DNA from: Azonexus sp.
GTDB taxonomy: Bacteria > Pseudomonadota > Gammaproteobacteria > Burkholderiales > Rhodocyclaceae
Reading direction: 5' to 3'
NCBI GenBank assembly: GCA_030691385.1
Contig: JAUYEI010000018.1
Coordinates: 1 to 64,000, forward strand
Length of the DNA stretch: 64,000 nucleotides
The notes under the pieces were generated by a model, which worked only from the letters and a program-made list of their open reading frames with translations, was not told the DNA's origin and did no database searches. A program made the translations under genes and the position numbers. The number at the start of each line of letters is the position of its first letter. Within the stretch, counting starts at the first letter, position 1. Positions 1 through 9,179 of the stretch are shown here, piece after piece.

Positions 1-138
1 CGTCAGGCCAGCGCTTTGTCTTCGGCTTCCTTCAGATTCGCAGTCGCCGGCGACACCCTTGCCGTTCAGCTAACGCTTCCCCTTGTCGGGCGAGTAGAGG
101 TCTTTCACCTCCAAGTAAGTGCGCCCTGCCGGGCGCAC
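1..138 (-). mobile_element. 5' end of a group II intron (domain I), cut by window edge
   Basis: Read on the minus strand from position 138, the sequence begins with GTGCGCCC, which fits the GUGYG 5' end of bacterial group II introns, and runs into a domain I-like stretch with the hairpin GGAGGTGAAAGACCTC and the words GGGGAAGCGTTAGC and TCTGAAGGAAGCC. I recall these words from group II intron RNAs; I have not searched for them. The first intron base lies a few bases behind the T-run of the ksgA terminator, the kind of site favoured by terminator-targeting introns. The reverse transcriptase and the 3' end would lie left of the window. No reading frame here is convincing as protein. Confidence 0.7.
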
Positions 139-142
139 CCAC

Positions 143-169
143 AAAAAAACCCGCCTCGGCGGGTTTTTT
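143..169 (-). terminator. Rho-independent terminator behind ksgA
   Basis: A six-base-pair GC stem (CCCGCC/GGCGGG, two-base loop) is flanked by seven A on the left and six T on the right, so it can work in both directions. It follows the minus-strand ksgA stop by about 60 bases, and the group II intron begins just beyond it. Confidence 0.85.
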
Positions 170-183
170 CATGGGCCCGAAAA

Positions 184-223
184 TTTCAATTTCGGGCATT
201 TTTTCCGGTTGACCGTGGGATTC
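184..223 (+). repeat. Short dispersed repeat, copy 1 (intergenic)
   Basis: Contains a T-run followed by CCGGTTGACCGTGG, the core of a ~33-base repeat found about ten times in this window. Here it lies between the ksgA stop codon and its terminator. Confidence 0.7.
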
Positions 224-226
224 CGG

Positions 227-1003
227 CTACGCCCCGGCTGACAGGTAATTGGCGATGCGCACGTAGTCCTCGACCGAAACATCCTCCGGACGCAGGGTCG
301 GCGCTATGCCAAGTTCGGCGAATCCGGCGTCGCTGAGCATGCCCTTCATCGTATTGCGCAGCATCTTGCGGCGTTGCGAGAAGGCGGTCAGGACGACCTG
401 CGACAACTTTTCCTGACTCTTGGCATTGAGTTCCGACACCGGTTTCGGGATCAGGCGGACGACGGCCGACTGAACCTTGGGTGGCGGATCGAAGCTTTCC
501 GGCGGCACGTCGATCAGCCATTCCAGATAAAAACGGTATTGCAGCATGACCGACATGCGGCCGAAATCGGCATTGCCCGGCTCGGCGACCATGCGCTCGA
601 CGACTTCCTTCTGCAGCATGAAATGCATGTCGTGAAGGACGTCGACGTAGTCGGCGAGGTGGAACAGCAGCGGCGTCGAGATGTTGTAGGGCAGGTTGCC
701 GACCAGCCGGAGATTCTTGCCGATGCTGGCGAAATCGAAGGCCAGCGCGTCGCCTTCGTGGATCGTCATGCGCTCCGGCGCGTGCTGCTTTTTGAGGCGG
801 GCAATCAGGTCGCGGTCGATTTCGACGACGTGCAAGTGATCGACACGTTGCATGAGCGGCTCGGTAATTGCCCCGAGGCCAGGGCCGATTTCGACGACAA
901 CATCGTCGCGCTTGGGGTTGATCGCCGAAACGATGGCGGCGATGACGCCGTGGTCGACCAGAAAGTTCTGTCCGAAGCGTTTGCGAGCGACGTGACCCTT
1001 CAT
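227..1003 (-). CDS. ksgA: 16S rRNA dimethyladenosine transferase
   Basis: RsmA/KsgA transfers four methyl groups from S-adenosylmethionine to the two adjacent adenosines of the 16S rRNA 3' hairpin during small-subunit assembly. The 258-residue protein has the family's usual length. It begins with the signature GQNFL (residues 11-15), has the SAM-binding loop EIGPGLG (38-44) and the catalytic NLPY (103-106). It is the last gene of the minus-strand group lptD-surA-pdxA-ksgA, a common proteobacterial order. It is separated from pdxA by a ~160-bp palindromic repeat instead of the usual close junction, and is followed by a strong terminator. Confidence 0.97.
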   Translation of the reverse strand: MKGHVARKRFGQNFLVDHGVIAAIVSAINPKRDDVVVEIGPGLGAITEPLMQRVDHLHVVEIDRDLIARLKKQHAPERMTIHEGDALAFDFASIGKNLRLVGNLPYNISTPLLFHLADYVDVLHDMHFMLQKEVVERMVAEPGNADFGRMSVMLQYRFYLEWLIDVPPESFDPPPKVQSAVVRLIPKPVSELNAKSQEKLSQVVLTAFSQRRKMLRNTMKGMLSDAGFAELGIAPTLRPEDVSVEDYVRIANYLSAGA

Positions 1004-1018
1004 GATTTTTTCCTTAGG

Positions 1019-1179
1019 TGCTCTGCTTCGTGATTAGCGAGCCACGATGAAAGCGCCGGATTTGTGTTCATGGCTAGGCGCGAACCGGAGCAATAGCCGC
1101 ATCTATTGCGAGGATGAGCAACGACGCCAGGGACGCAAAGACAAGTTTTCATGGCTCGTCTAATTGCGAAGCAGAGCAC
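1019..1179. repeat. Nested-palindrome element, copy A (pdxA-ksgA gap)
   Basis: The outer arms 1019-1055 and 1143-1179 are inverted repeats (both start GTGCTCTGCTTCG when read inward). The inner hairpin is GCAATAG...CTATTGC, preceded by GGCGCGAACC. The same core occurs at 23135-23297 and 28742-28899. The right arm contains the last codons and stop of pdxA. I see no coding capacity. Confidence 0.8.
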
Positions 1180-2155
1180 TTGCCATGCGGGCGGCTTCGG
1201 CAACGGCTTCGAACAGGCTGCCGGGGTCAGCCTTGCCGGTGCCGGCCAGTTCGAGCGCCGTGCCATGATCGACCGAGGTACGGATGATGGGCAGGCCGAG
1301 CGTGACGTTGATGCCCTTGCCGAAGGTGGCGTATTTGAGCGCGGTCAGCCCCTGGTCGTGGTACATGGCGAGCACGGCGTCGCCCTGGGCGAGGATGGGC
1401 GGCGTAAACATCGTGTCGGCCGGGTAGGGGCCGGACAGCGCCATGCCTTCGCCGCGCAGCTTGTCGAGAACGGGCGTGATGACTTCGATTTCTTCCATGC
1501 CGAGATAACCGCCCTCGCCGGCGTGCGGATTAAGGCCGGCGACGAGGATGCGCGGCTGCGCGATGCCGTACTTGCCGCGCAGGTCGGCGTGCAGGATGCG
1601 CAGGGTCTTTTCCAGCACCTCGGCAGTGATCGCTGCCGAGACATCCTTGAGCGGCAGATGCGTGGTGGCCAGCGCGACACGCAGCGGGCCGAGCTCGGTA
1701 TCGCCGGCCAGCATCATGACGACGAGCGGCGTGTTGGTCTTGTCGGCCAGGTATTCGGTGTGGCCGGTGAAGTGCACGCCGGCGTCGTTGATGACGCCTT
1801 TATGCACCGGCGCCGTCGCCATCGCGGCAAACTCGCCGGACTGGCAACCGGCCAGCGCACGGTCAAGCAGGGCCAGCACGTAGGGGCCGTTGGCGGCATC
1901 GAGCCGGCCGGCCTGCGCGGGTACGGCGAGCGGAATGTGGAGAACCGGCAGACTGCCACGGTCAACCGGAATTTTCGGCGAAAAATCGACAACGCGAACC
2001 GGCAGCCCGAGCGCGGCCGCCCGCGCTTCAAGCAGATTGCGGTCGCCAAGAATGACCGGCTGGGCATCGCCTTCATAGCCGGCCAGGCGCAGGCAGAGTT
2101 CCGGACCGATGCCGGCCGGCTCGCCGCTGGTCACGGCTATGACCGGGTGTATCAC
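1160..2155 (-). CDS. pdxA: 4-hydroxythreonine-4-phosphate dehydrogenase
   Basis: PdxA oxidises 4-phosphohydroxy-L-threonine in the DXP-dependent pathway to pyridoxal phosphate. The start chosen is GTG at 2155, which gives 331 residues beginning [19 protein letters not shown]; the reading frame is open further upstream but that part overlaps surA and does not look like PdxA. Metal and substrate motifs are visible: [15 protein letters not shown], the MYHDQG histidine segment and SVDHGTA near the C-terminus. The GTG overlaps the surA stop by four bases (GTGA), so the two are probably translationally coupled. Codons around 1956-1989 come from a dispersed repeat and encode [10 protein letters not shown]. 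Confidence 0.95.
   Translation of the reverse strand: MIHPVIAVTSGEPAGIGPELCLRLAGYEGDAQPVILGDRNLLEARAAALGLPVRVVDFSPKIPVDRGSLPVLHIPLAVPAQAGRLDAANGPYVLALLDRALAGCQSGEFAAMATAPVHKGVINDAGVHFTGHTEYLADKTNTPLVVMMLAGDTELGPLRVALATTHLPLKDVSAAITAEVLEKTLRILHADLRGKYGIAQPRILVAGLNPHAGEGGYLGMEEIEVITPVLDKLRGEGMALSGPYPADTMFTPPILAQGDAVLAMYHDQGLTALKYATFGKGINVTLGLPIIRTSVDHGTALELAGTGKADPGSLFEAVAEAARMASALLRN
1956..1989 (-). repeat. Short dispersed repeat, copy 2 (inside pdxA)
   Basis: On the minus strand this reads ...CCGGTTGACCGTGG, identical in its core to copy 1, but it lies in frame inside pdxA and is translated as part of it. Confidence 0.65.
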
Positions 2156-3471
2156 TTTTCTTCGAGTCGGTTTTCGACGTAGGCGCGGTCGCGTAGCTGG
2201 CGCAGCCAGTCCTGGTAGGCTTCGTCGAGCTTGCGCTCGCGCAGCGCCTGGCGGGCCACGCCGCGCTGGCGTTCGACCGAGACGTCGCGCTCGCGGCGTT
2301 CCTGGACCTGGATCAGGTGCATGCCGAACGGCGACTGGACAACCGGGCTGAGTTCTCTGATTTTCAAGGAGTCCATCGCCCGCTCGAATTCCGGCACGGT
2401 GTCGCCCGGATTGAGCCAACCGAGGTCGCCACCCTTGGCGGCCGAGCCGTCCTGCGAATTGAGTCGGGCCTGCTCGGCGAAATCGACGCCATTGACGATG
2501 CGTTCACGAATGCTTTCCAGCTTGCGCCGCGCTTCGCCTTCGGAGATCACTTCGTTCATGCGGATCAGGATGTGGCGGGCGTGGGTCTGTTGGACCGAGG
2601 CCGGTGCACTGCCGCCGCGCTTGTTGAGCAGCTTGACGACGTGAAAACCGGCCGACGAGCGCAGCAACTCGCTGACCTGGCCGGCCTGCAGACGGCCGGC
2701 CACTTCGGCGTACAGGGACGGCAGTCGATTCAGCGCACGCCAGCCGAGATCACCGCCTTGCAGGGCATCCGGCGCATCGGAGAAAGCGGCGGTCAATTGG
2801 GCGAAGTTTTCGCCGGCCTGCGCCCGCTTGAGCGCCTGCTCGCCGCGCAGACGCAGCTTTTGCAGTTGCTCGGGGCTGGCCGATTCCGGCGCACGCAACA
2901 GGATGTGCGCTAGCTGATACTCCTCGCCACCGCCACCACTGGCCGCCTGACTGGCCAGATAATTGTCGATTTCGCCATCGGAAATGATCAACTTGCTGTC
3001 GACCTCGCGTTCGCGCAGACGAACGGTCACCATCTCGTTGCGAATTTCCTCACGGAACTGGGCGTACTGCACGCCGTCCTTTTCCAGCGCGGCGCGGAAC
3101 TGCGGCAGCGTCATATTGTTGCCGGCGGCAATGCGGCCGATGGCTTGTTCGAGCTGGTTGTCGTCAACCCGCATGCCCGAATCGCGGGCATATTGCAGTT
3201 GCACGCGCTCCATGATCAGGCGTTCGAGCATCTGTCGCTCCAGCACATCCTGTGGCGGCAGCGGCGTTCCCTGCTTCTGCAACTGCTTTAGCGCAGCGGC
3301 GAGACGGGTCCGCAGTTCGACATGGGTGACGACCTCGTCACCGACAACGGCGACGATGCGGTCGGCTTCGATGGGTTCCGCCGGCGCAGCGGACACGGAC
3401 TTCGCCAACAGGCCACCGAGGCAGCAGATGAGGACAAGCAGGGTGCGAATAAATGAGGTCATGGTCTTCAT
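2152..3471 (-). CDS. surA: Periplasmic chaperone / peptidyl-prolyl isomerase SurA
   Basis: SurA escorts unfolded outer-membrane proteins, LptD among them, across the periplasm. The 439-residue product starts with a signal peptide (hydrophobic [13 protein letters not shown], cleavage after VSAA). An N-terminal chaperone domain follows, with [12 protein letters not shown] typical of SurA. Two parvulin (PpiC) domains lie at about 185-280 (start YQLAHILLR) and 295-395 (start THARHILIR). The gene overlaps lptD upstream by four bases (ATGA) and pdxA downstream by four bases, so it sits in a tight operon with its main client. Its length is usual for the family. Confidence 0.96.
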   Translation of the reverse strand: MKTMTSFIRTLLVLICCLGGLLAKSVSAAPAEPIEADRIVAVVGDEVVTHVELRTRLAAALKQLQKQGTPLPPQDVLERQMLERLIMERVQLQYARDSGMRVDDNQLEQAIGRIAAGNNMTLPQFRAALEKDGVQYAQFREEIRNEMVTVRLREREVDSKLIISDGEIDNYLASQAASGGGGEEYQLAHILLRAPESASPEQLQKLRLRGEQALKRAQAGENFAQLTAAFSDAPDALQGGDLGWRALNRLPSLYAEVAGRLQAGQVSELLRSSAGFHVVKLLNKRGGSAPASVQQTHARHILIRMNEVISEGEARRKLESIRERIVNGVDFAEQARLNSQDGSAAKGGDLGWLNPGDTVPEFERAMDSLKIRELSPVVQSPFGMHLIQVQERRERDVSVERQRGVARQALRERKLDEAYQDWLRQLRDRAYVENRLEEK

Positions 3472-6005
3472 TGGGAGGTGAGCAGGCTGCTGCTATTGGG
3501 CAGCTCGTTGATCTTGCCATAGCCCGGAATGCTGCGCCGGAGCAGGCCTATCGGATTGGTGCCGATACTACCGAAATCATTGAGTTCCAGCTGGAAAAAC
3601 AGCGTGTCGTTGGGGGTGCCGGAAATCGCCGCCAGGCGCTGGCCGACGACGCGAACGGCCCAGCAACCGGCGTTGTACTCGATGCCGGCAATCGACTCAA
3701 GGGTCTTCTTGTCACGCAAGGAGTAGTTGTAGCGCCCGACGGCATACCACTTCGAGGAGATCGGCCACTGGCCGGCAACATCGATCTGGTCGACTGTCGA
3801 ATTGCCGGTCAGCGGATTGCGCCTATAGCGATAACTGCCCGACAGCACCTTGCCGAGCTCCGGCTGGAAACGAACGCCGGCCGAGAAGCGTTCGCTGACG
3901 TTGTCCAGATAGTTGTACTCCCAGGCCACATCCGTATAGGTTTTTGGCGCAACCAGACCGTTGACCGCAGCCACCAGATTGGAGAAGTCGGAAGAACGAA
4001 CGGTTTCGCCGGTAATGGCGACGCGCTGTCCCTTGAAGTATTGACGCTGGCCTATCATGGCCTTGAAGCGCTCGACACCGGTTGCGCCGTCGAGCAGGCG
4101 CGTCGTCACGGCGGCGGTCAGCTGGTTGGCGTCGTTGATCCGGTCGTAGCCGCTGTAGCGGTTCTCGGAAAAGATCTGGGCGAAGTTGAAGTCGGAGAGC
4201 GCTGTATCGAAGAGTGGAATCTGGCTCTGGTTGCTGTACGGAATATTCACGTAGTAGAGGCGCGGCTCGAGCGTCTGGATATAGCCATTGCCGAACCAGT
4301 CGCCCTCGCGCTCGAAAATCATTGTCGAATCGAGCGTGAAGGTCGGCAGAACCCGGTTGATGCTGCTCTCCTGGCCGGCGAGCTGATTGCTCAGGCCGTA
4401 GTGGCTCATGTGCAGGCCGACCTTGGGCGTGATCTGGAAGGCCGGATGAACAAAGGGCAGCGAGACCTGCGGATAGAAAACGAGACGGTCACCCTGGACC
4501 CTGGTGCTATCGACATGGGTAAAACGCGAGAACTGGCCGATCATGCTGAGATCGGTGTGCAGCACATTCGGCCGGTAGCCCGTGATGTTGAGCTGCGGCT
4601 CGAGAAAATAGGGGCGGCTGACGGGCACCGTCGGGTCAAGTTGCAGGGTCTGGTAACGCAAGACCTGCATGCTGCTCTGCAGCCAGGGTGATGGCGCATA
4701 GCTCAGCGACACCTGCTTGGGCAATTGCGTCGCGGAAGTCTGCAACAGGCGGGACGACAGATCCTGCCAGTAGTAGTCGTCGGAAACACCGTTCCAGTTG
4801 ATGGCGGCCGACACCCCTTGCCCGAGGTTGTGCTGATGCTGGATCCGGTAGCCATAGCGTTGCCGATTCTGCGACTCGTCGTTCGGCAGATATTCAACGC
4901 GGGTCACACCCTGGAAATTGTGGTCGAGATAGCGTGCCTCGACTCCGAGTTGGAAGCCACGCTTGCTCATGTAGCGCGGGAACAGCGTCAGGTCGTAGTT
5001 CGGCGCGATGTTCCAGTAATAGGGCAACGTGAAGTCGAGGCCACTGCGCGTCGAGGTCGAGAAATGCGGGTGCAGCAGGCCGGAGCGGCGTTGGCCGTTG
5101 AGCGAAAAGGAAGCGACCGGTGAGTAGAAGAGCGGCACGCCACCAAACCACAGCGAAGCATGCTTGGCCGTCCCCTCGTTGTTGTCGTAATCGAGATGCG
5201 TTTCCGCGGTTTGCAGATACCAGTCTTCCTGCCCCGGCTTGCAGGTCGAAAAGGAATTCGAGAAAAAGGTGTACTGGTTTTCGCCCTCGAAATCGACGCG
5301 TTCCGCCCGCCCGTTCGCTTCCGTCGGGCGTTGCGGCGGCGATTGCGTCGGCAGGCCGTAGCTGTTTGCAATATTGAGCATCATCGGCGCGCCAGAGGTA
5401 TTGGCATTGGCTCCGGCGACCGTCACGACAGTCGGCGTCGATCGGTAAAAGCGGCTCGGTTTTTCCCTGAGAATACGGTAGCGCACGTCCTCGGCCGAGC
5501 CGATCTGTTCATCGAGCTTCATCTTCAAATGCGGCGTATTGATTTCGGTGCCGTCCTGCAGCACACGCACCGAGCCAAAGGCTTCGATCTCGTCGTCAAG
5601 CATGCGATAAGTCAGACGGTCGGCCAGAATCAGCGACCCCCTCTTGCGCAGCTCGACATTGCCCTCGGCCACCGTGAGCTCTTCAGCCTGGCCTTCGATC
5701 TGTTCGGCGCTGAGAAACAGCGGGTAATTATCATCTTTCTTCAGCACGGCCGGAAATTCGATACCGACCACGACCGGTGTCGACGCCTGCCGCTTCCTGC
5801 CCTGGATATTGAAACGACGTTCCTGGCGGAGGCGAAGCGGCACATCGGCGGCCGCCAACAGCATGACTTCGGGCAATTCCCCCGGCGCCTCGGCACCCGA
5901 AAGCTGCAAGCGCAGTGCGTCGTCGGCGGCATGGCTCGCCGGCGCCCCGACAAACAGGCAGCAAACGAAGACAGCAAGCGGACGGCGGGAAAAACCGGGC
6001 ATCAA
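3468..6005 (-). CDS. lptD: LPS-assembly outer-membrane protein LptD
   Basis: LptD, with the lipoprotein LptE, is the beta-barrel that inserts lipopolysaccharide into the outer leaflet. The 845-residue protein has a signal peptide ending in ASHA, an OstA/LptA-like periplasmic domain (about 85-215, [10 protein letters not shown] and [16 protein letters not shown]) and a large C-terminal barrel that begins near [14 protein letters not shown]. Only two cysteines are seen in the mature part (FSTCK and NAGCWAV), so the double disulfide of the E. coli protein is probably reduced to one pair. It is first in the lptD-surA-pdxA-ksgA operon and divergent from amgK, with 88 bases between the starts. Confidence 0.95.
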   Translation of the reverse strand: MMPGFSRRPLAVFVCCLFVGAPASHAADDALRLQLSGAEAPGELPEVMLLAAADVPLRLRQERRFNIQGRKRQASTPVVVGIEFPAVLKKDDNYPLFLSAEQIEGQAEELTVAEGNVELRKRGSLILADRLTYRMLDDEIEAFGSVRVLQDGTEINTPHLKMKLDEQIGSAEDVRYRILREKPSRFYRSTPTVVTVAGANANTSGAPMMLNIANSYGLPTQSPPQRPTEANGRAERVDFEGENQYTFFSNSFSTCKPGQEDWYLQTAETHLDYDNNEGTAKHASLWFGGVPLFYSPVASFSLNGQRRSGLLHPHFSTSTRSGLDFTLPYYWNIAPNYDLTLFPRYMSKRGFQLGVEARYLDHNFQGVTRVEYLPNDESQNRQRYGYRIQHQHNLGQGVSAAINWNGVSDDYYWQDLSSRLLQTSATQLPKQVSLSYAPSPWLQSSMQVLRYQTLQLDPTVPVSRPYFLEPQLNITGYRPNVLHTDLSMIGQFSRFTHVDSTRVQGDRLVFYPQVSLPFVHPAFQITPKVGLHMSHYGLSNQLAGQESSINRVLPTFTLDSTMIFEREGDWFGNGYIQTLEPRLYYVNIPYSNQSQIPLFDTALSDFNFAQIFSENRYSGYDRINDANQLTAAVTTRLLDGATGVERFKAMIGQRQYFKGQRVAITGETVRSSDFSNLVAAVNGLVAPKTYTDVAWEYNYLDNVSERFSAGVRFQPELGKVLSGSYRYRRNPLTGNSTVDQIDVAGQWPISSKWYAVGRYNYSLRDKKTLESIAGIEYNAGCWAVRVVGQRLAAISGTPNDTLFFQLELNDFGSIGTNPIGLLRRSIPGYGKINELPNSSSLLTSQ

Positions 6006-6093
6006 GGCAATCAGTAGATGTTTGGGACCGGAACGGCCGATGCCCGAGTGTTAAAATCGCGCCATTTTACAACGAAGCGAACCCTAGCCGCTT

Positions 6094-7116
6094 ATGGAAC
6101 CCATGCCGCGCGATCAACTTGTTTCCGACTGGGTTGCCAGTCGTTTTCCTGACCACTCCGTCCGGATCACCCCGGCTTCGGCCGATGCCAGTTTCCGCCG
6201 TTATTTTCGCCTGACCTGGCCGGACGGCCAGACGCGCATCCTGATGGATGCTCCGCCGGAAAAGGAGGACTGCAAGCCCTTCATCCACGTCGCCGGCCTG
6301 CTCGCCAAGGCCGACCTGGCCGCGCCGCGCATCCTCGACAAGGATCTCGACCACGGTTTCCTGGTCCTCACCGACCTCGGCCGCATCGGCTATCTCGACG
6401 CGCTCAACGCTGACCTGTCGCTGGCCGACATGCTGATCCGCCCGGTCCTCGACATGCTGGTCAAGTGGCAATGTTCCTCGACCGCCGCCACCCTGCCGCC
6501 CTACGACGCCACCCTGCTGCGCCGCGAACTCGATCTTTTCCCGGAATGGTTCATCGGCCGTCACCTCGGCGTCGAACTCGACGACGGCGAAAAGTCCATG
6601 CTCGACCGGACCTTCAAGTTCCTCATCAACAACGCGCTCAATCAGCCCAAGGTCTTCGTCCATCGCGATTTCATGCCGCGCAACCTCATGGTCATCGAAA
6701 GCGCCGAGCGCCTGACGCCGGGCATCATCGACTTCCAGGACGCCGTGTACGGCCCGATCACCTACGACGTCGTCTCGCTCTTCCGCGACGCCTTCATCTC
6801 CTGGGAAGAAGAACAGGAAATCGACTGGGTCGTCCGCTACTGGGAAAAAGCCCGCGCCGCCGGCCTGCCGGTGCGCGAAGACTTCGGCGCCTTCTGGCGC
6901 GACTACGAACTGATGGGCCTGCAACGCCACCTCAAGGTGCTCGGCATCTTCTGTCGCCTCAAGTACCGCGACGGCAAGGAAAAATACAGCGAAGACCTGC
7001 CCCGCTTCATGAACTACGCCCGCAAGACGGCCCACCGCTACGTCCAGCTCAAGCCGCTGCTCAACCTGCTCGACAAGCTGGAAGGCAATACCGAGCAGAT
7101 CGGCTATCGCAGGTAG
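6094..7116 (+). CDS. amgK: Anomeric sugar kinase AmgK (N-acetylmuramate/GlcNAc 1-kinase)
   Basis: This is an aminoglycoside-phosphotransferase-fold kinase. HRDFMPRN carries the catalytic Asp and metal-binding Asn, and IIDFQDAVYGP carries the Mg-binding Asp. Members that sit beside murU phosphorylate recovered N-acetylmuramic acid at C1, starting a recycling route that bypasses de novo UDP-MurNAc synthesis and gives intrinsic fosfomycin tolerance in pseudomonads. murU follows 84 bases later on the same strand. The first ATG (6094) is used; a second ATG lies three codons on. The substrate is inferred from the neighbour, not from residues. Confidence 0.88.
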   Translation: MEPMPRDQLVSDWVASRFPDHSVRITPASADASFRRYFRLTWPDGQTRILMDAPPEKEDCKPFIHVAGLLAKADLAAPRILDKDLDHGFLVLTDLGRIGYLDALNADLSLADMLIRPVLDMLVKWQCSSTAATLPPYDATLLRRELDLFPEWFIGRHLGVELDDGEKSMLDRTFKFLINNALNQPKVFVHRDFMPRNLMVIESAERLTPGIIDFQDAVYGPITYDVVSLFRDAFISWEEEQEIDWVVRYWEKARAAGLPVREDFGAFWRDYELMGLQRHLKVLGIFCRLKYRDGKEKYSEDLPRFMNYARKTAHRYVQLKPLLNLLDKLEGNTEQIGYRR

Positions 7117-7200
7117 TTGCGAGTTGTTAGTCATTAGCTGCTAGTTAAAGGCTAACTTCTAACCGCTGACTGCTGCCGACTAATAACTAATGACTAGACA
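7117..7200. repeat. TAGT-rich intergenic dyad (amgK-murU gap)
   Basis: The spacer is full of TTAGT/ACTAA words with dyad symmetry (TTAGTCATTAG near the left end, CTAATGACTAG near the right). Similar spacers lie behind purH (16163-16260) and hemF (20101-20142). It is unlike the surrounding GC-rich DNA and has no coding capacity. Confidence 0.55.
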
Positions 7201-7884
7201 ATGAAAGCCTTCATCCTCGCCGCCGGCCGTGGCGAACGCATGCGGCCACTGACCGACCACACGCCCAAGCCGCTGCTCGTGGCCGGCGGCAAGCCGCTCA
7301 TCGTCTGGCATCTGGAAAGACTGGCGGCGGCGGGGTTCAGGGACATCGTCATCAACCACGCCCACCTCGGTTCGCTCATCGAGCAGACGCTGGGCGACGG
7401 CTCGCAGTGGGGCTTGAAGATTCAATATTCGCCCGAACCGCCGGGCGCGCTGGAAACGGCTGGCGGCATCGCCACCGCCCTGGCGCTGCTCGGCGACGAA
7501 CCCTTCCTGGTGGTCAATGGCGACGTTTATTGCGATTTCGATTTTGGCCGTTTTTTCCGGTTGACCGTGGAAGGCTGGAAACCAGCCGCCCATCTGGTCA
7601 TGGTAGCCAATCCGGCGCATCACACCGGCGGCGACTTCAGCCTGGAAGGCGAGCACGTCATTTACGCCAGCGGTGAGCAAACCGTCACCTACGCCGGCAT
7701 CGGTGTTTTCTCGCCAGCCTTCTTCGCCGAGATACCGCCGGGGACTGTCATGAAACTGCGCCCCCTGCTCGACACCGCCATCGCCGCCGGGACGCTGACA
7801 GGGGAACGCTTTGCCGGCCACTGGGTCGATGTAGGTACGCCACAACGTCTGGCCGAACTGGATCAGGAACTCAAAAACGCATGA
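7201..7884 (+). CDS. murU: N-acetylmuramate alpha-1-phosphate uridylyltransferase
   Basis: MurU turns MurNAc-1-phosphate, the AmgK product, into UDP-MurNAc, closing the peptidoglycan recycling loop. The 227-residue nucleotidyltransferase shows the start MKAFILAAGRGERMRPLT, the sugar-nucleotide loop KPLLVAGGKPLI, and the metal-binding VVNGDVY. The stop overlaps the pepP start by four bases. Residues FGRFFRLTVEGWKP (about 117-130) are encoded by a copy of the ~33-base dispersed repeat, in a region where homologues have a variable loop, so the protein has absorbed the repeat. Confidence 0.92.
   Translation: MKAFILAAGRGERMRPLTDHTPKPLLVAGGKPLIVWHLERLAAAGFRDIVINHAHLGSLIEQTLGDGSQWGLKIQYSPEPPGALETAGGIATALALLGDEPFLVVNGDVYCDFDFGRFFRLTVEGWKPAAHLVMVANPAHHTGGDFSLEGEHVIYASGEQTVTYAGIGVFSPAFFAEIPPGTVMKLRPLLDTAIAAGTLTGERFAGHWVDVGTPQRLAELDQELKNA
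7540..7574 (+). repeat. Short dispersed repeat, copy 3 (inside murU)
   Basis: One of the best copies: ATTTTGGCC, then a T-run and CCGGTTGACCGTGG. It is in frame within murU and encodes FGRFFRLTVEG. Confidence 0.75.
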
Positions 7885-9179
7885 CCCACGCCCACTTTCT
7901 CGCCCGCCGCAAGCGACTGCTGAAAACCATCGGCGACGGCGTCGCCATCGTGCCGACGGCGCCGGAGGTCATCCGCAACCGCGATGCCCACCATCTCTAC
8001 CGCTTCGACAGCTATTTCTGGTACCTGACCGGCTTCCCGGAACCGGAAGCAGTCGTCGTGCTGATCGGCGGCAAGAAGCCGAAATCGATCCTCTTTTGCC
8101 GCGAGAAGCACGAAGAACGTGAAGTCTGGGACGGCTACCGCTACGGCCCCAAGGCCGCAAAAACCGCCTTCGGCTTCGACGCCGCCTACCCGATCGAGAA
8201 ACTCGACAAGAAACTGGCCGAATTCCTTGTCGACCGCAACACGCTGTGGCACGCCATCGGCCACGACGCCGAATGGGATGCCCGCATTGCCAAGGCGCTC
8301 AACGAAGTCCGCGCCCAGACCCGGGCCGGCAAGCGGGCGCCGCGCGCCATCCACGATCTGCGGGCCGAACTTGACCGTATGCGTCTGGTCAAGGACGCGG
8401 CCGAAGCCGGCATCCAGCAGCGCTCGGCCGACATTGCCAGCGCCGGCCACGCCCGCGCCATGCGCGCCTGCCGCCCCGGCCTGGCCGAATACGAACTGGA
8501 AGCCGAACTGACTTACGAATTCCGCAAACGCGGCGCGGACGCCCACGCCTACACGCCCATCGTCGCGGGCGGCGCCAATGCCTGCGTGCTGCACTACGTC
8601 AGCAACGACAAGGTGCTCAACGACCACACCCTGGTCCTCATCGACGCCGGCTGCGAAGTCGAAGGCTACGCCGCCGACATCACCCGGACCTTCCCGGTCA
8701 ATGGCCGTTTCAACGCCGCGCAGAAGGACGTTTACCAGATCGTCCTCGCCGCGCAGGCCGCCGCCATCGCCGCCACCGCCCCCGGACGCCATTTCATGGA
8801 AGGCCACGATGCGGCCGTGCGCGTGCTGACCCAGGGCATGATCGACCTCAAGCTGCTCACCGGCGACCTCGACAACCTGATCGACAAGGGCGACTACAAG
8901 CGCTTCTATATGCACCGCACCGGCCACTGGCTCGGCCTCGACGTGCACGATGCCGGCGAATACAAGGTCGGCGACGAATGGACCCGGCTCGCCCCCGGCA
9001 TGACGCTGACCGTCGAACCCGGCCTCTACATCCGCCCCGGCGCCGACATTCCGCCAGCGCTGGCCGGCATCGGCATCCGCATCGAAGACGATGTGCGCGT
9101 CACCGAAACCGGTTGCGACGTCTTCACGACGGCGCCGAAGACGGTGGCCGAAATCGAGGAAGTCATGCGCCATGACTGA
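7881..9179 (+). CDS. pepP: Xaa-Pro aminopeptidase (M24B)
   Basis: A metallopeptidase that removes N-terminal residues preceding proline. Of the 432 residues, the first ~170 form the aminopeptidase P N-terminal domain (YFWYLTGFPEPEAV) and the rest the pita-bread catalytic domain. All metal ligands can be read: Asp in LIDAGCE, Asp in ADITRTF, His in HRTGHWLG, Glu in TVEPGLY and Glu in RIEDDV. It overlaps murU by four bases and the following ubi gene by eight, so murU-pepP-ubi form one transcription unit. pepP next to ubiH-type genes is a common proteobacterial arrangement. Confidence 0.95.
   Translation: MTHAHFLARRKRLLKTIGDGVAIVPTAPEVIRNRDAHHLYRFDSYFWYLTGFPEPEAVVVLIGGKKPKSILFCREKHEEREVWDGYRYGPKAAKTAFGFDAAYPIEKLDKKLAEFLVDRNTLWHAIGHDAEWDARIAKALNEVRAQTRAGKRAPRAIHDLRAELDRMRLVKDAAEAGIQQRSADIASAGHARAMRACRPGLAEYELEAELTYEFRKRGADAHAYTPIVAGGANACVLHYVSNDKVLNDHTLVLIDAGCEVEGYAADITRTFPVNGRFNAAQKDVYQIVLAAQAAAIAATAPGRHFMEGHDAAVRVLTQGMIDLKLLTGDLDNLIDKGDYKRFYMHRTGHWLGLDVHDAGEYKVGDEWTRLAPGMTLTVEPGLYIRPGADIPPALAGIGIRIEDDVRVTETGCDVFTTAPKTVAEIEEVMRHD

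Noticed and set aside
16-336. 106-codon frame at the left edge
   Set aside because: It runs through the group II intron, the terminator and the repeat; not a protein.
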